Source: Flagellimonas hadalis (GTDB lineage: Bacteria > Bacteroidota > Bacteroidia > Flavobacteriales > Flavobacteriaceae). From it: 64,000 nt of DNA. Of the stretch, positions 51,978-61,690 are shown piece by piece. A program made the translations under genes and the position numbers. The stretch spans positions 124,001 through 188,000 of the forward strand of contig NZ_VNIK02000008.1 of the NCBI RefSeq assembly GCF_007785775.2. Reading direction: 5' to 3'. Within the stretch, counting starts at the first letter, position 1, and each line of letters starts with the position of its first letter. The notes under the pieces were generated by a model. It saw nothing but the letters and a program-made list of their open reading frames with translations, searched no databases and had not been told where the DNA came from.

Positions 51978-54959
51978 ATGTACTTGAACTGCCATACCTA
52001 TTATTCCTTGAACTACGGGGTGCTTTCCGAAACGGAGCTCTTGGAGTTGGCCTGTTCCCATGGGGTGGAAACCTTGGCCCTGACCGATATCAACAACAGT
52101 TCGGCAGGGATGAACTTTGTGCGACTGGCCCATGAGCAGGGAATACGTCCCATTCTGGGCATCGATTTTCGGAACGGGAACGTACAGGAGTTTGTGGGCC
52201 TGGCACAAAACAATGAAGGGTTTCGGGAGATCAATGCCTTTCTATCCGAACATTTGCATAAGGGAACATCCATTCCCTCCGTGGCTCCAATATTCGAACA
52301 TGTCCATGTCATCTATCCCTTCGAGAAGATCCAGGAGGAGGAACGGACAGACTTCCGAGCTTATGAGTACATTGGGGTATCCGTCGAAGAGCTCCGGAAA
52401 TTACGGTTCTCCCGGTACCGGGATTATACCGATAGATTGGTGTTGTTACAGCCCGTGAGCTTTCGTAACAAAAAGGATTTCAATACCCATCGGTTGCTTC
52501 GGGCCATAGGATTGAACACACTGTTGAGTAAACTTCCCCAGTCCGAGGAGGCCAGACCCTCTGATACCCTTCGGTCCATGGAGGAACTAAAAAAAGCCTT
52601 GGTTGATTTTCCGCATATCTGGGAGAATACGCAGCGGTTGATGGACTCCTGTACCATTGCCTTTGGGTTTGGAAGTGAGCGGGTTTCCCAGAACCAGTCC
52701 CGTTTTTTGGCGTCCAAGGCCTTGGATGTGGAGCGGTTGCGGGAACTGGCATTGGATGGGCTGCCTCGACGCTATGCCCATCCCACGGAAAAGGTCAAGG
52801 AGCGGATGTTCCGGGAACTGCGTACCATTCAGGAACTGGACTTCGTGTCCTATTTTTTGATCAACCATGATATCGTCTCCTATGCCAAGTCCAAAGGGTA
52901 TCCCTATGTGGGTAGGGGAAGTGGGGCCAACAGTCTGGTGGCCTACCTAATTGGGATCACCGATGTGGATCCCATTGAACTGGACCTGTATTTTGAACGG
53001 TTCATCAATCCCTTTAGGGCCTCCCCTCCGGATTTTGACATTGATTTTTCCACCTGGGACCGGGACGATGTCACGGCCTATATTTTTGAACGTTTCGAGC
53101 ATGTGGCCCTATTGGGAACCTACAACACCTTTAAATACCGGGCCGCTGTTCGGGAACTGGGCAAGGTGTTCGGTCTGCCCACCGAGGAAATCGATAAGCT
53201 CAGTGCAGGTCGGTATGAGCAAGGAAGCTTGGACGAACTGGCCCGATTGGTGCTGAAATACGCCACCTATATCCATGGGATGCCCAATTACATCAGTGTG
53301 CATTCCTCGGGGATCTTGATTCTGGACCGTTCCGAGCATTACTATTCGGCCACGACCCTGCCGCCCAAAGGGTTTCCGACGGTGCAGTTCGATATGATCA
53401 TTGCCGAGGATGTAGGCCTGTTCAAGTTCGATATCCTTGGGCAACGGGGATTGGCCAAGATCAAGGAGGCGGTTGAGGTGATCAAGGACAACCGACCCGA
53501 TGCCATGCTTTGGGACATCAAGAGCGTGGAGGCCATGAAACAGGATGCCAATATCAATCGGCTGTTGAGCCAAGGAAGGGCGATAGGGGCCTATTATGTG
53601 GAATCCCCAGCCATGCGGGGGCTGATGAAAAAGCTACGGACCCATGACTACTTGGGACTGGTGGCGGCCAGCTCCGTGATCCGTCCAGGGGTATCCTCCT
53701 CGGGGATGAAGGATGAATATATCCGCAGGGAGCGGGAACCGGAACGCCGCAAGGAGGCCAATCCCATCCTGTTGGAGATCATGCCGGAGACCCATGGGAT
53801 CATGGTCTATCAAGAGGATGTGCTCAAGGTGGCCCATCTCTTTGCAGGACTCGACCTAGGGGAGGCCGATGTGTTGCGACGGGGGATGAGCGGAAAGTTC
53901 CGTTCCCGGGAGGAATTCCAAGCAGTGAAACTCAAGTTTTTTGAAAACTGCAAACAAAGGGGGCACGATGCTGCCTTGACCCAAATGGTCTGGGAACAGA
54001 TCGAGAGTTTTGCGGGCTATGCCTTTGCCAAGGGACATTCCGCTTCCTATGCGGTGGAGAGCTACCAGAGCCTGTATCTGAAATGCTACTTTCCCCTGGA
54101 ATTTATGGTAGCCGTGCTCAACAATGGGGGAGGGTTCTATGATACAGAGCTCTATGTCCATGAGGCTAAGATGTGGGGAGGAATTATCCATCCGCCCTGT
54201 ATCAACCGCAGTGATCATGTCAATGTCATCTATGGGAAGCACATCTATTTGGGGCTGGGGCAGCTTCGGAGTTTGGAACGTTTGGTCATCCAACGCATCC
54301 TGAACGAAAGGCAGCTCCATGGGAAGTTCCGGGATTTTGATGATTTTATCGACCGTGTCCCGATTGCCATCGAACAGTTGACCATCTTGGTACGTATCGA
54401 TGCCTTTCGTGTGTTTGGGGTACCCAAGAAACAAGTGCTTTGGCAGGCCGTGTTCAAGACCAGGGCCCATCGAAAGGATACGGTCCAGAAATTGCTCTTT
54501 AAACCCAACCACCGGCATTTTACATTACCAAACTTACCTTCCCATCCTATTGAGGATGCCTATGACCAAATAGAACTCTTGGGATTTCCGCTATGTGGGT
54601 ATTATGAATTGATGGACGGCAAGGTAAGGAGCCGATTGACCGCCGGTGATTTTGAGGCCCATGTCAACCAAAGGATATGGATCTATGGTTCCCTAGTGCA
54701 TACCCGACTGAACACCACATCCAAAGGGGACACGATGCGCTTTACCACCATGCTCGATCTGGAAGGGCATTTTTTTGACTGTGTCCACTTTCCCCAAACA
54801 ATGGCATCCACACCCATTCATGGAAAGGGGACCTATCTATGCCATGGAACGGTGACCGAAGAGTTCGGGCATTTCAGTCTGGAGGTGATCTCGACCATCA
54901 AACAACCCTTGAAACCTGACCCAAGGCAGGTAGGTACAGGTGCACTGATGGCCAAATAA
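51978..54959 (+). CDS. Error-prone-type DNA polymerase III alpha subunit (DnaE2/ImuC-like)
   Basis: A 993-residue C-family polymerase, shorter than the replicative DnaE (about 1160). The N-terminal PHP domain reads YLNCHTYYSL, where the first metal His is Asn, and ALTDINN, where TDH is lost, so PHP proofreading is doubtful. The palm contains YVGRGSGANSLVAYLIGI and ASPPDFDIDFSTWDRDDV, with the catalytic Asp residues; later come FAKGHSASYAVESYQ and an HhH and OB region. ATG 51978 follows the Y-family gene directly; the frame start at 51933 would overlap it. By analogy with imuB-dnaE2 this is a mutasome-like pair. Confidence 0.93.
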   Translation: MYLNCHTYYSLNYGVLSETELLELACSHGVETLALTDINNSSAGMNFVRLAHEQGIRPILGIDFRNGNVQEFVGLAQNNEGFREINAFLSEHLHKGTSIPSVAPIFEHVHVIYPFEKIQEEERTDFRAYEYIGVSVEELRKLRFSRYRDYTDRLVLLQPVSFRNKKDFNTHRLLRAIGLNTLLSKLPQSEEARPSDTLRSMEELKKALVDFPHIWENTQRLMDSCTIAFGFGSERVSQNQSRFLASKALDVERLRELALDGLPRRYAHPTEKVKERMFRELRTIQELDFVSYFLINHDIVSYAKSKGYPYVGRGSGANSLVAYLIGITDVDPIELDLYFERFINPFRASPPDFDIDFSTWDRDDVTAYIFERFEHVALLGTYNTFKYRAAVRELGKVFGLPTEEIDKLSAGRYEQGSLDELARLVLKYATYIHGMPNYISVHSSGILILDRSEHYYSATTLPPKGFPTVQFDMIIAEDVGLFKFDILGQRGLAKIKEAVEVIKDNRPDAMLWDIKSVEAMKQDANINRLLSQGRAIGAYYVESPAMRGLMKKLRTHDYLGLVAASSVIRPGVSSSGMKDEYIRREREPERRKEANPILLEIMPETHGIMVYQEDVLKVAHLFAGLDLGEADVLRRGMSGKFRSREEFQAVKLKFFENCKQRGHDAALTQMVWEQIESFAGYAFAKGHSASYAVESYQSLYLKCYFPLEFMVAVLNNGGGFYDTELYVHEAKMWGGIIHPPCINRSDHVNVIYGKHIYLGLGQLRSLERLVIQRILNERQLHGKFRDFDDFIDRVPIAIEQLTILVRIDAFRVFGVPKKQVLWQAVFKTRAHRKDTVQKLLFKPNHRHFTLPNLPSHPIEDAYDQIELLGFPLCGYYELMDGKVRSRLTAGDFEAHVNQRIWIYGSLVHTRLNTTSKGDTMRFTTMLDLEGHFFDCVHFPQTMASTPIHGKGTYLCHGTVTEEFGHFSLEVISTIKQPLKPDPRQVGTGALMAK

Positions 54960-54994
54960 AAGGCGTGTAGAACCTATTCCGATCAATACTGCCC

Positions 54995-55061
54995 AAAGAT
55001 AAACCCGGAAAATATTTCTCGGACAAGGGACGGCATAAAGCCGTTGCCGTTGTCACTTTTT
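54995..55061 (+). repeat. Right copy of the 66-67 bp hairpin repeat; terminator of dinB-dnaE
   Basis: Same orientation as 46069-46134. GACAA and TTGTC with ACGGC-ATAAA-GCCGT form the stem, followed by T6, so it can terminate the dnaE transcript. It starts 36 bases after the dnaE stop. Confidence 0.75.
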
Positions 55062-55164
55062 TCATACTCTAGTAATGACCTGATATTTTAGGGGGAAAAC
55101 TCCAATAATGAAGTTTGGAACTACTTTTTATTGGTCCAAAAAGAGTTCCTTTTAAGAACCATTC

Positions 55165-55201
55165 TTTGCAATAGAGTTGCACTTGGATTTTTTTATCTTT
55201 G
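55165..55201 (+). promoter_or_regulatory. Promoter of the DUF6660-Cus-Cad operon
   Basis: TATCTTTG (55194-55201) is a perfect -7 box, 4 bases before the GTG start at 55206. TTTG at 55165-55168 is 25 bases upstream, wider than usual. TTGCA is repeated (TTGCAATAGAG then TTGCAC, 55166-55181) between the boxes, a possible binding site for a regulator that acts on a badly spaced promoter. The Fur-family protein of this operon is a candidate. Confidence 0.5.
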
Positions 55202-55205
55202 CCCC

Positions 55206-55514
55206 GTGAAATTTTTGACAATCATATTAACAATATACTTCTTGGCGCTCAACGTGGTGCCTTGTAGTGATTCAGGGAATGCCTCTGACGATTGCCAAAC
55301 TGTTTCGGTAGTCGATTCTGACGGCGACCAAGGTGACGATTGTGAACTTTGCTCGCCTTTCTGTCAATGTCATTGTTGCCACGTTCACACCATAGATTTT
55401 GGGCTTGTCGCATTTGAACCGTACCAGCCAGAAATCCCAGACGAATTCTTTGCCCATTTTGATGACCTCGGCAAGGATATTCCACCTTCTCTTTTACAGC
55501 CCCCTCGGGCATGA
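55206..55514 (+). CDS. DUF6660-family cysteine-rich exported protein
   Basis: A 102-residue small protein. A signal-like hydrophobic N-terminus (KFLTIILTIYFLALNVVPC) is followed by an acidic stretch and the box CELCSPFCQCHCCHVH, a dense cysteine/histidine cluster. DUF6660 proteins are commonly found immediately upstream of CusA-type pumps in Flavobacteriia; periplasmic metal capture is likely but not shown. The GTG at 55206 is chosen because the signal sequence begins there; an ATG at 55131 lies upstream of the promoter. Confidence 0.82.
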   Translation: MKFLTIILTIYFLALNVVPCSDSGNASDDCQTVSVVDSDGDQGDDCELCSPFCQCHCCHVHTIDFGLVAFEPYQPEIPDEFFAHFDDLGKDIPPSLLQPPRA

Positions 55515-55638
55515 TCCAGTTTTTATAGGATAAAACTATCCTGTTTTGACGTGACTTTTTCATGGTTACGTCAATATCGTGCGTTGCTTTTCATCAATGC
55601 GCCCAGTAAGAATATAAACTGAATCAATACCCTTGTCC

Positions 55639-58600
55639 ATGATCAACAGAATCATTGATTTTTCAATCAATAACAAATTTATTATAGGTCTGCTGACCCT
55701 CGCATTGATTGGTGCGGGCGTTTATAGCATGACCCAAGTTCCCATCGATGCCGTACCGGATATCACCAATAATCAAGTGCAGGTCATCACTCAATCACCT
55801 AATCTGGGAACAGAGGATATTGAGCAATTCGTGACCTATCCCGTGGAAGTTGCGATGAGCAACCTACCCAATGTCAAGGAAATCCGCTCTGTTTCCCGTT
55901 TTGGGCTTTCTGTGGTGACCATTGTATTTGACGATGAGGTGGGCACTTATTTGCCCAGACAACTTGTAGCCGAAAAACTGCCCGAGGTTCAGGAACAGAT
56001 CCCTTCTGGCTTTGGCAAACCCGTTATGGGGCCAATTTCAACGGGATTGGGTGAAATCTATCAATATACCCTTGAAGTAGATGATGAACATCAAGGTGAA
56101 TATTCGGCAACGGAACTGCGAACGATGCAGGACTGGATTGTACGGAGACAGATGGCCATGGTACCCGGCGTGGTCGAGGTAAACGCCTTTGGCGGAAACA
56201 AAAAGCAATACGAAGTGGCGGTTGACCCGGACGAACTTCGCGCCATTGGTATTACCATTACAGAAGTGTTCTCGGCCCTTGAAAACAACAACCAGAATAC
56301 AGGTGGGGCCTACATCGAGCGTAACCACCAAGCCAACTTCATTCGTGGTGAAGGACTGGCCAGGACCATATCTGATATTGAAAACATGGTGGTCAAGGCC
56401 GTTAATGGCATTCCCATCAAAGTGAAGGATATAGGAAAGGTAAGTATGGGAAGCGCGGTACGCTACGGTGCACTTACCAAAGATGGAAAGGGCGAAGCCG
56501 TGGGCGGAATGATCTTGATGCTCAAGGGGGCTAATTCCAATGAGGTGATTGAAAATGTGACCCGACGTGTGGAACAGATACAACGGTCCCTTCCTGAAGG
56601 AGTGTCCATCAAACCTTTCCTGGACCGCAGCGAATTGATCGCCGAGACAACAGGCACGGTAACGGGGAACCTTTTGGAAGGTGGGCTTATCGTGATCTTC
56701 GTGTTGGTCTTGTTGTTGGGAAATTGGCGTGGCGGACTCATTGTGGCTTCGACCATACCCTTATCCCTTTTGTTTGCCTTTATTCTGATGAATGTTTTTG
56801 ACGTATGGGCAAACTTGATGAGCTTGGGGGCAATCGATTTTGGAATCATTGTGGATGGTGCGGTGATCATCGTAGAGGGCACCGTTTTTTTAATGTACTC
56901 CTATGTGGTCAAAAAGAATGGCGTTAGTGCAGAAACACGGGATGACATCGCCGCTAAGGCCTCCAAAAAAATGATGAACGCCGCTTTCTTTGGCCAGCTG
57001 ATCATTCTGATCGTGTTCCTGCCCATTTTAGCCTTGGAGGGCGTCGAAGGGAAAATGTTCCGGCCCATGGCCCTCACCTTCATTTTCGCCATGATCGGGG
57101 CCATGCTATTGTGCCTTACCTATGTGCCCATGGTTTCGGCATTGTTCCTACGGCCGCCAAAATCCAAAAAACAATCCTATGGCGATAGGTTCGTGCATTG
57201 GATTGAGCAGAAATATGAACCGTTGTTGACCAAATCACTTTCCAAGGCCAAAGTGGTCGTAAGCATTGCCATTGCCATTTTTGCCATTGCCATTTTCGTC
57301 TTTACGAGAATGGGTGGTGAGTTTATCCCGCAATTGGACGAAGGCGATATTGCCTTTCACGCGATCTTGAAACCCGGCAGTTCCCTGTCGGAAACCATCG
57401 AAACCACGACAAAGATTGAACGTATCGTGAAGGCCGAATTTCCCGAAGCGGAAACCGTTCTCAGCCGTATCGGTGTCGCCGATGTACCAACGGACCCGAT
57501 GCCCATGGATATCGCCGATATCTTCGTTATCCTCAAACCAACGGATGAATGGACATCTGCAGAAAGCAAGGATGAATTGGTGGAAAAAATGAAGGAGGCC
57601 ATCAGTATCGTTCCCGGTGTGAATTTTGAGTTTACCCAACCTATCGAAATGCGCTTCAACGAATTGCTTACGGGTGTTCGTGAGGATGTGGCCATTAAAT
57701 TGTTCGGGGAAGACCTCGGCATATTGGCAAGCAAGGCCGAGGAAATGGGGGAAATCATTGCCACCGTTCCCGGTGTGGCAGATATGAAAGTTGAGGCCAC
57801 GGACGGCCTACCACAAATCACCATTGACTATAACCGCAATAAATTGGCACAGTACGGTCTAAAGATCGAACAGCTCAATAAAGTGGTACAGGCCGCCTTT
57901 GCAGGAGGAAAGGCAGGCGTAATCTTCGAGGGTGAAAAACGGTTTGACCTGGTCGTAAGGCTTCAAGAGGAAAACCGCCAAGGCATCGAGGACATCCAGA
58001 ACCTGTTTATCAACCTGCCCAATGGTTCGCAAATCCCATTACGGGAAATTGCCGAGGTAAGTTATGAACCCGGCCCCATGCAGATAAGCCGTGACAATAC
58101 CAATAGGCGGACCTATGTGGGCATCAATATTCGCGACCGTGACGTAAAATCCGTTGTAGAGGATATCCAAGAAAAATTGGATGCTCAGTTTGACCTGCCC
58201 ACAGGATATTACATTCGGTATGGTGGAGCTTTCGAAAATCTGGAACGCGCCAGCAATAGATTGCAAACTGTGGTCCCTATTGCCTTGTTCCTGATTTTCA
58301 TATTGATTTATTTTGCGCTAAAGTCCTTTCCACAGACCTTGATGATCTACCTCGCCATCCCGATGGCCACCATTGGCGGTGTGTTCGCCCTCTGGTTAAG
58401 GGATATGCCCTTTAGTATTTCCGCGGGGGTCGGCTTTATCGTGTTGTTTGGCGTGGCCGTTCTGAACGGACTCGTCATGATAAGTGGTCTCAATGAACTG
58501 AAGGAAGAAGGCGTGACCAATCTTAAAGGTAGAATTATAGAAGGCACCAAAAGACGGATTCGTCCCATTATGCTCACGGCCTTTACGGATATTTTAGGGT

Positions 58601-60012
58601 TTCTTCCCATGGCCGTTTCGGCTTCGGCCGGGGCAGAGGTACAGCGACCTTTGGCCACCGTGGTCATTGGTGGCTTGATAACTTCGACCCTCTTGACCCT
58701 CTTTATCCTACCCATCTTTTACCAATGGGTCGAGGGACGTTCGGAACGGATGAGTAAACCCGACCCGAAATGGGTTACCCCTGTGGTCATGGTCCTTCTT
58801 TTGTTCGCCACCGCACTGCCTGCCAAAATGCATGCGCAAGAAGGTTTTGAAAATGCACGACAGATCCAACCTAAAGATTCACTGCCCGCTATTTCATTGG
58901 AAGAGGCGGTGGAAGTTTCCAGGAAAAACTACCCGCTGTTGAAAGCGAAACAATGGGAGGTCCAAAAACAAACCGCCCTAAAAGGAATGGCTTACGACCT
59001 TGGCAATACCCAAGTCTTCACAGGTGGCGAAGAAATTGTGGACGGACAAGGAATTTATACCTTGGTTGGGGTTGGACAACAGAATATCGACCTGTTGGGC
59101 ATCAGTGCAAAAAGGCGTTTGCAGAGACAACGCATCGCTTTGGCCGAGACAGCTCTTGACCTTTCCGAACTGCAAGTGGAACAGGAGGTCAAAAAGGCTT
59201 GGTCAGAAGCCTATCGACAACGACAGAAATTTGAACTGTACCGTGAACTGGATTCCATTTATTCACAGTTTAAAAAAGCAATAGAACTCAACTTCAAGGT
59301 AGAGGCCATTTCCCGGCTGGAATATTCATCGGCCACAAATCAGGCCTTACAAATCAACAATCAACTGCAACAGGCCGAAAGTGATTATGCCATTGCCCTA
59401 CAAAAGCTCAATCTTTGGTTGGTTTCGGACATCTACTATTCCGTTCCAGAAAAACTTGATGAAAGTGCGGTAACGGTTTTGGGATGGGACGGGGATTTAG
59501 GAAAACATCCAGCGCTGGAACTTTCACAAAGGCGCATCGAGGAGGCCGAGGCGACATACGATGCGGCACGGGCTGACTTGCTGCCTAAGTTCAACCTTCA
59601 GGGCGGTCTGCAACAGGTCAATGGCAATAGCGGGTTCTACACCTATCAAGCCGGCATTTCGGTTCCTTTGTTTTCAGGTGGACAGCGTAGTCAAGCCAAG
59701 GCCGCCAAAATTGAAAGTGAAATCGCAAAGACCAATGCGGATTATACCAAACGCCAGCTGCAATCCGAATATCGGCAGGCGGTGCAAGCCTATCGGAAAT
59801 GGAGCGCATCGTGGCAATTTTATAGGGACAAGGCCTTGCCACTTGCCCAAGAGCAGCGCAGGGGAGCGTTGTTGGCCTACGCGGAGGGTGCGGTGGACTA
59901 TGCAGCGTTCACACAGATTATTCGGGATGCCATAAACACGGAAATGGATGCCCTTGACGCTCTTGACAACTATCTAGAATCAGTATTTGAATTACAATAT
60001 TTTAAACAATAG
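55639..60012 (+). CDS. CusA/CzcA-type metal efflux RND pump fused to a TolC-like outer-membrane factor
   Basis: A 1457-residue fusion. Residues 1-1040 are a full heavy-metal RND transporter: N-terminal helix, TQVPIDAVPDITNNQVQV, helix 4 motif GAIDFGIIVDGAVIIVEG with the proton-relay Asp, and second-half helices to about 1035. Then a stretch TPVVMVLLLFATALPAKMHAQEG looks like an internal signal peptide with an AxA-type site. Residues 1085-1457 are an outer-membrane efflux protein (SLEEAVEVSRKNYPLLKAKQ, GISVPLFSGGQRSQAKAAKI). Such fusions occur in Bacteroidota. It exports Cu(I)/Ag(I) or Zn/Co/Cd with the next gene product; metal choice is unresolved. Confidence 0.93.
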   Translation: MINRIIDFSINNKFIIGLLTLALIGAGVYSMTQVPIDAVPDITNNQVQVITQSPNLGTEDIEQFVTYPVEVAMSNLPNVKEIRSVSRFGLSVVTIVFDDEVGTYLPRQLVAEKLPEVQEQIPSGFGKPVMGPISTGLGEIYQYTLEVDDEHQGEYSATELRTMQDWIVRRQMAMVPGVVEVNAFGGNKKQYEVAVDPDELRAIGITITEVFSALENNNQNTGGAYIERNHQANFIRGEGLARTISDIENMVVKAVNGIPIKVKDIGKVSMGSAVRYGALTKDGKGEAVGGMILMLKGANSNEVIENVTRRVEQIQRSLPEGVSIKPFLDRSELIAETTGTVTGNLLEGGLIVIFVLVLLLGNWRGGLIVASTIPLSLLFAFILMNVFDVWANLMSLGAIDFGIIVDGAVIIVEGTVFLMYSYVVKKNGVSAETRDDIAAKASKKMMNAAFFGQLIILIVFLPILALEGVEGKMFRPMALTFIFAMIGAMLLCLTYVPMVSALFLRPPKSKKQSYGDRFVHWIEQKYEPLLTKSLSKAKVVVSIAIAIFAIAIFVFTRMGGEFIPQLDEGDIAFHAILKPGSSLSETIETTTKIERIVKAEFPEAETVLSRIGVADVPTDPMPMDIADIFVILKPTDEWTSAESKDELVEKMKEAISIVPGVNFEFTQPIEMRFNELLTGVREDVAIKLFGEDLGILASKAEEMGEIIATVPGVADMKVEATDGLPQITIDYNRNKLAQYGLKIEQLNKVVQAAFAGGKAGVIFEGEKRFDLVVRLQEENRQGIEDIQNLFINLPNGSQIPLREIAEVSYEPGPMQISRDNTNRRTYVGINIRDRDVKSVVEDIQEKLDAQFDLPTGYYIRYGGAFENLERASNRLQTVVPIALFLIFILIYFALKSFPQTLMIYLAIPMATIGGVFALWLRDMPFSISAGVGFIVLFGVAVLNGLVMISGLNELKEEGVTNLKGRIIEGTKRRIRPIMLTAFTDILGFLPMAVSASAGAEVQRPLATVVIGGLITSTLLTLFILPIFYQWVEGRSERMSKPDPKWVTPVVMVLLLFATALPAKMHAQEGFENARQIQPKDSLPAISLEEAVEVSRKNYPLLKAKQWEVQKQTALKGMAYDLGNTQVFTGGEEIVDGQGIYTLVGVGQQNIDLLGISAKRRLQRQRIALAETALDLSELQVEQEVKKAWSEAYRQRQKFELYRELDSIYSQFKKAIELNFKVEAISRLEYSSATNQALQINNQLQQAESDYAIALQKLNLWLVSDIYYSVPEKLDESAVTVLGWDGDLGKHPALELSQRRIEEAEATYDAARADLLPKFNLQGGLQQVNGNSGFYTYQAGISVPLFSGGQRSQAKAAKIESEIAKTNADYTKRQLQSEYRQAVQAYRKWSASWQFYRDKALPLAQEQRRGALLAYAEGAVDYAAFTQIIRDAINTEMDALDALDNYLESVFELQYFKQ

Positions 60013-60016
60013 ACAA

Positions 60017-61216
60017 ATGAACAATCTTTTTAAATATAGCGTTATCGGGCTCGTGACGATGCTCTTGGTTCTTACTTCCTGTGGGAATTCCAAAGCCGAT
60101 ACTGAGGAAGCAAAGCAAAAAAATCCTGAAGTGGGTGAAATGCACAAAGAAGGTGAAGTCAAGGAAGCCATGCTAACGGAAACGCAATTCCGCAACCTTA
60201 ACATGAAAATCGATACCGTTGCCCCACGTGTTATGAAGCAATATGTGGAGGCCAATGGCCAACTGGAGGTCCCACCACAGAACGAAGCGACCATTACTAC
60301 CGTCGTGGGTGCCAATGTGGTGTCCATAGAGGTCATTGAGGGAGACAAAGTAAGCAAAGGTCAAACGGTTGCCTATCTGTCCCACCCCAATATCATCCAG
60401 AAACAGACCGATTTCCTGAACTCCTACAGTAACAGCCAGTTTCTTAAGAAGGAATTTGAAAGACAAAAAAACTTGTATGATGCCGGGGTGGGCAGCGGGT
60501 CCAACTTTCAAAAGGCCGAAGCGGAATACCGGGCCTCCCAAAGCCTGGCAAAAGGATTGGAAGCACAGTTGGAACAATTGAACATTAGTGCATCCGGGGT
60601 CAGAAACGGTACGATTTACCAACGGGTGGCATTGCGAAGTCCCATTGAGGGATTTGTCCAAAAAGTAGCCGTCAAAACCGGGCAGTACGTAGAACCGCAG
60701 ACCGACCTCTTTGAAATCGTTGACACCCATCACGTCCATGCCGATTTAATGGTGTTTGAAAAGGATGTGTACAAAGTAAAGGTAGGCCAGCAAGTATCCT
60801 TCAATGTGCAATCCATTCCCGGAAAGGAACTTACTGCGAAAATTTATTCCGTAGGGAAAACTTTCGAGCAAAATCCCAAAGCGATACACGTCCATGCCGA
60901 AATCGAGAACAAGGAAGGGCAGCTGATTCCAGGGATGTATGTTGAAGGACGGATTGAAATCCAAAAATCCGAGACCGTTGCGGTGCCTGACAGTGCAATA
61001 AGTTCGAACGAGGGAAAGAAGTATATATTTAAAGCGGAGCGCGAAGGCAATGACTGGAGCTTCAAACCTGTCGAAATTACCACAGGCCCAAATGACGGGG
61101 ATTGGGTCGCCATCGATTTTGTAGACTCTATTGGACCAAACACTACATTTGCATACAACAATGCCTACTATTTAATGGCCCAAATGAAAAAAGGGGATGC
61201 GGGACATGATCATTGA
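60017..61216 (+). CDS. RND periplasmic adaptor lipoprotein (CusB/CzcB type)
   Basis: A 399-residue membrane-fusion protein. MNNLFKYSVIGLVTMLLVLTSC gives a lipobox with Cys22, so the ATG at 60017 is used. Barrel-sandwich halves surround a coiled-coil hairpin (FLNSYSNSQFLKKEFERQKN to AKGLEAQLEQLN, about 130-195). IEGFVQKVAVKTGQYVEPQTDLFEI closes the lipoyl-like domain, then the beta-barrel and membrane-proximal domains. It links the RND pump to its TolC part. It begins 4 bases after the fusion gene. Confidence 0.94.
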   Translation: MNNLFKYSVIGLVTMLLVLTSCGNSKADTEEAKQKNPEVGEMHKEGEVKEAMLTETQFRNLNMKIDTVAPRVMKQYVEANGQLEVPPQNEATITTVVGANVVSIEVIEGDKVSKGQTVAYLSHPNIIQKQTDFLNSYSNSQFLKKEFERQKNLYDAGVGSGSNFQKAEAEYRASQSLAKGLEAQLEQLNISASGVRNGTIYQRVALRSPIEGFVQKVAVKTGQYVEPQTDLFEIVDTHHVHADLMVFEKDVYKVKVGQQVSFNVQSIPGKELTAKIYSVGKTFEQNPKAIHVHAEIENKEGQLIPGMYVEGRIEIQKSETVAVPDSAISSNEGKKYIFKAEREGNDWSFKPVEITTGPNDGDWVAIDFVDSIGPNTTFAYNNAYYLMAQMKKGDAGHDH

Positions 61217-61231
61217 TAAAATCACAATACG

Positions 61232-61648
61232 ATGACAGACATTGAAAAAACATTGGAAAATAAAGGTGTACGCCCCACGGCGATGCGTATTTTGATCTAT
61301 AAATATTTGGCTGAAAAGGAAGTGGCCATTGCCCTGACCGATATGGAGAACGCTTTCTCAAAAGCGGACAGAACCACATTGTACCGGACCCTGAAGACCT
61401 TTGAGGAAAAACGCATTGTGCACCAAATAGATGATGGCACCAATATTTCAAAGTATGCCCTGTGCGAACCAGGTTGCAATTGTGAAATGGAACAAGATCT
61501 GCACCTGCACTTTCATTGCGATAGCTGTGATGAAACGGTCTGTCTCACTGAGCATAAGATTCCCCATATCAATCTGCCCGATGGATTTGTGGCAGAAAAT
61601 GCCAATTTGGTCATTAAGGGAATTTGCGACAAGTGCAGCGGGCAATAA
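61232..61648 (+). CDS. Fur-family metalloregulator
   Basis: A 138-residue Fur/Zur-type protein. The winged helix covers GVRPTAMRILIYKYLAEK to RTTLYRTLKTFEEKRIVHQI. The dimerisation domain has HLHFHCDSCDETVCL (regulatory His/Cys ligands) and ends ICDKCSGQ, the second CxxC of a structural zinc site. Placed between the Cus-type genes and a metal P-ATPase, it probably controls them in response to Zn, Cd or a related ion. It may bind the TTGCA repeats upstream of 55206, an inference. Confidence 0.93.
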   Translation: MTDIEKTLENKGVRPTAMRILIYKYLAEKEVAIALTDMENAFSKADRTTLYRTLKTFEEKRIVHQIDDGTNISKYALCEPGCNCEMEQDLHLHFHCDSCDETVCLTEHKIPHINLPDGFVAENANLVIKGICDKCSGQ

Positions 61649-61690
61649 ATGCACTTCCGTTGCACGAAACAAATAACGACCTTACAGTCC

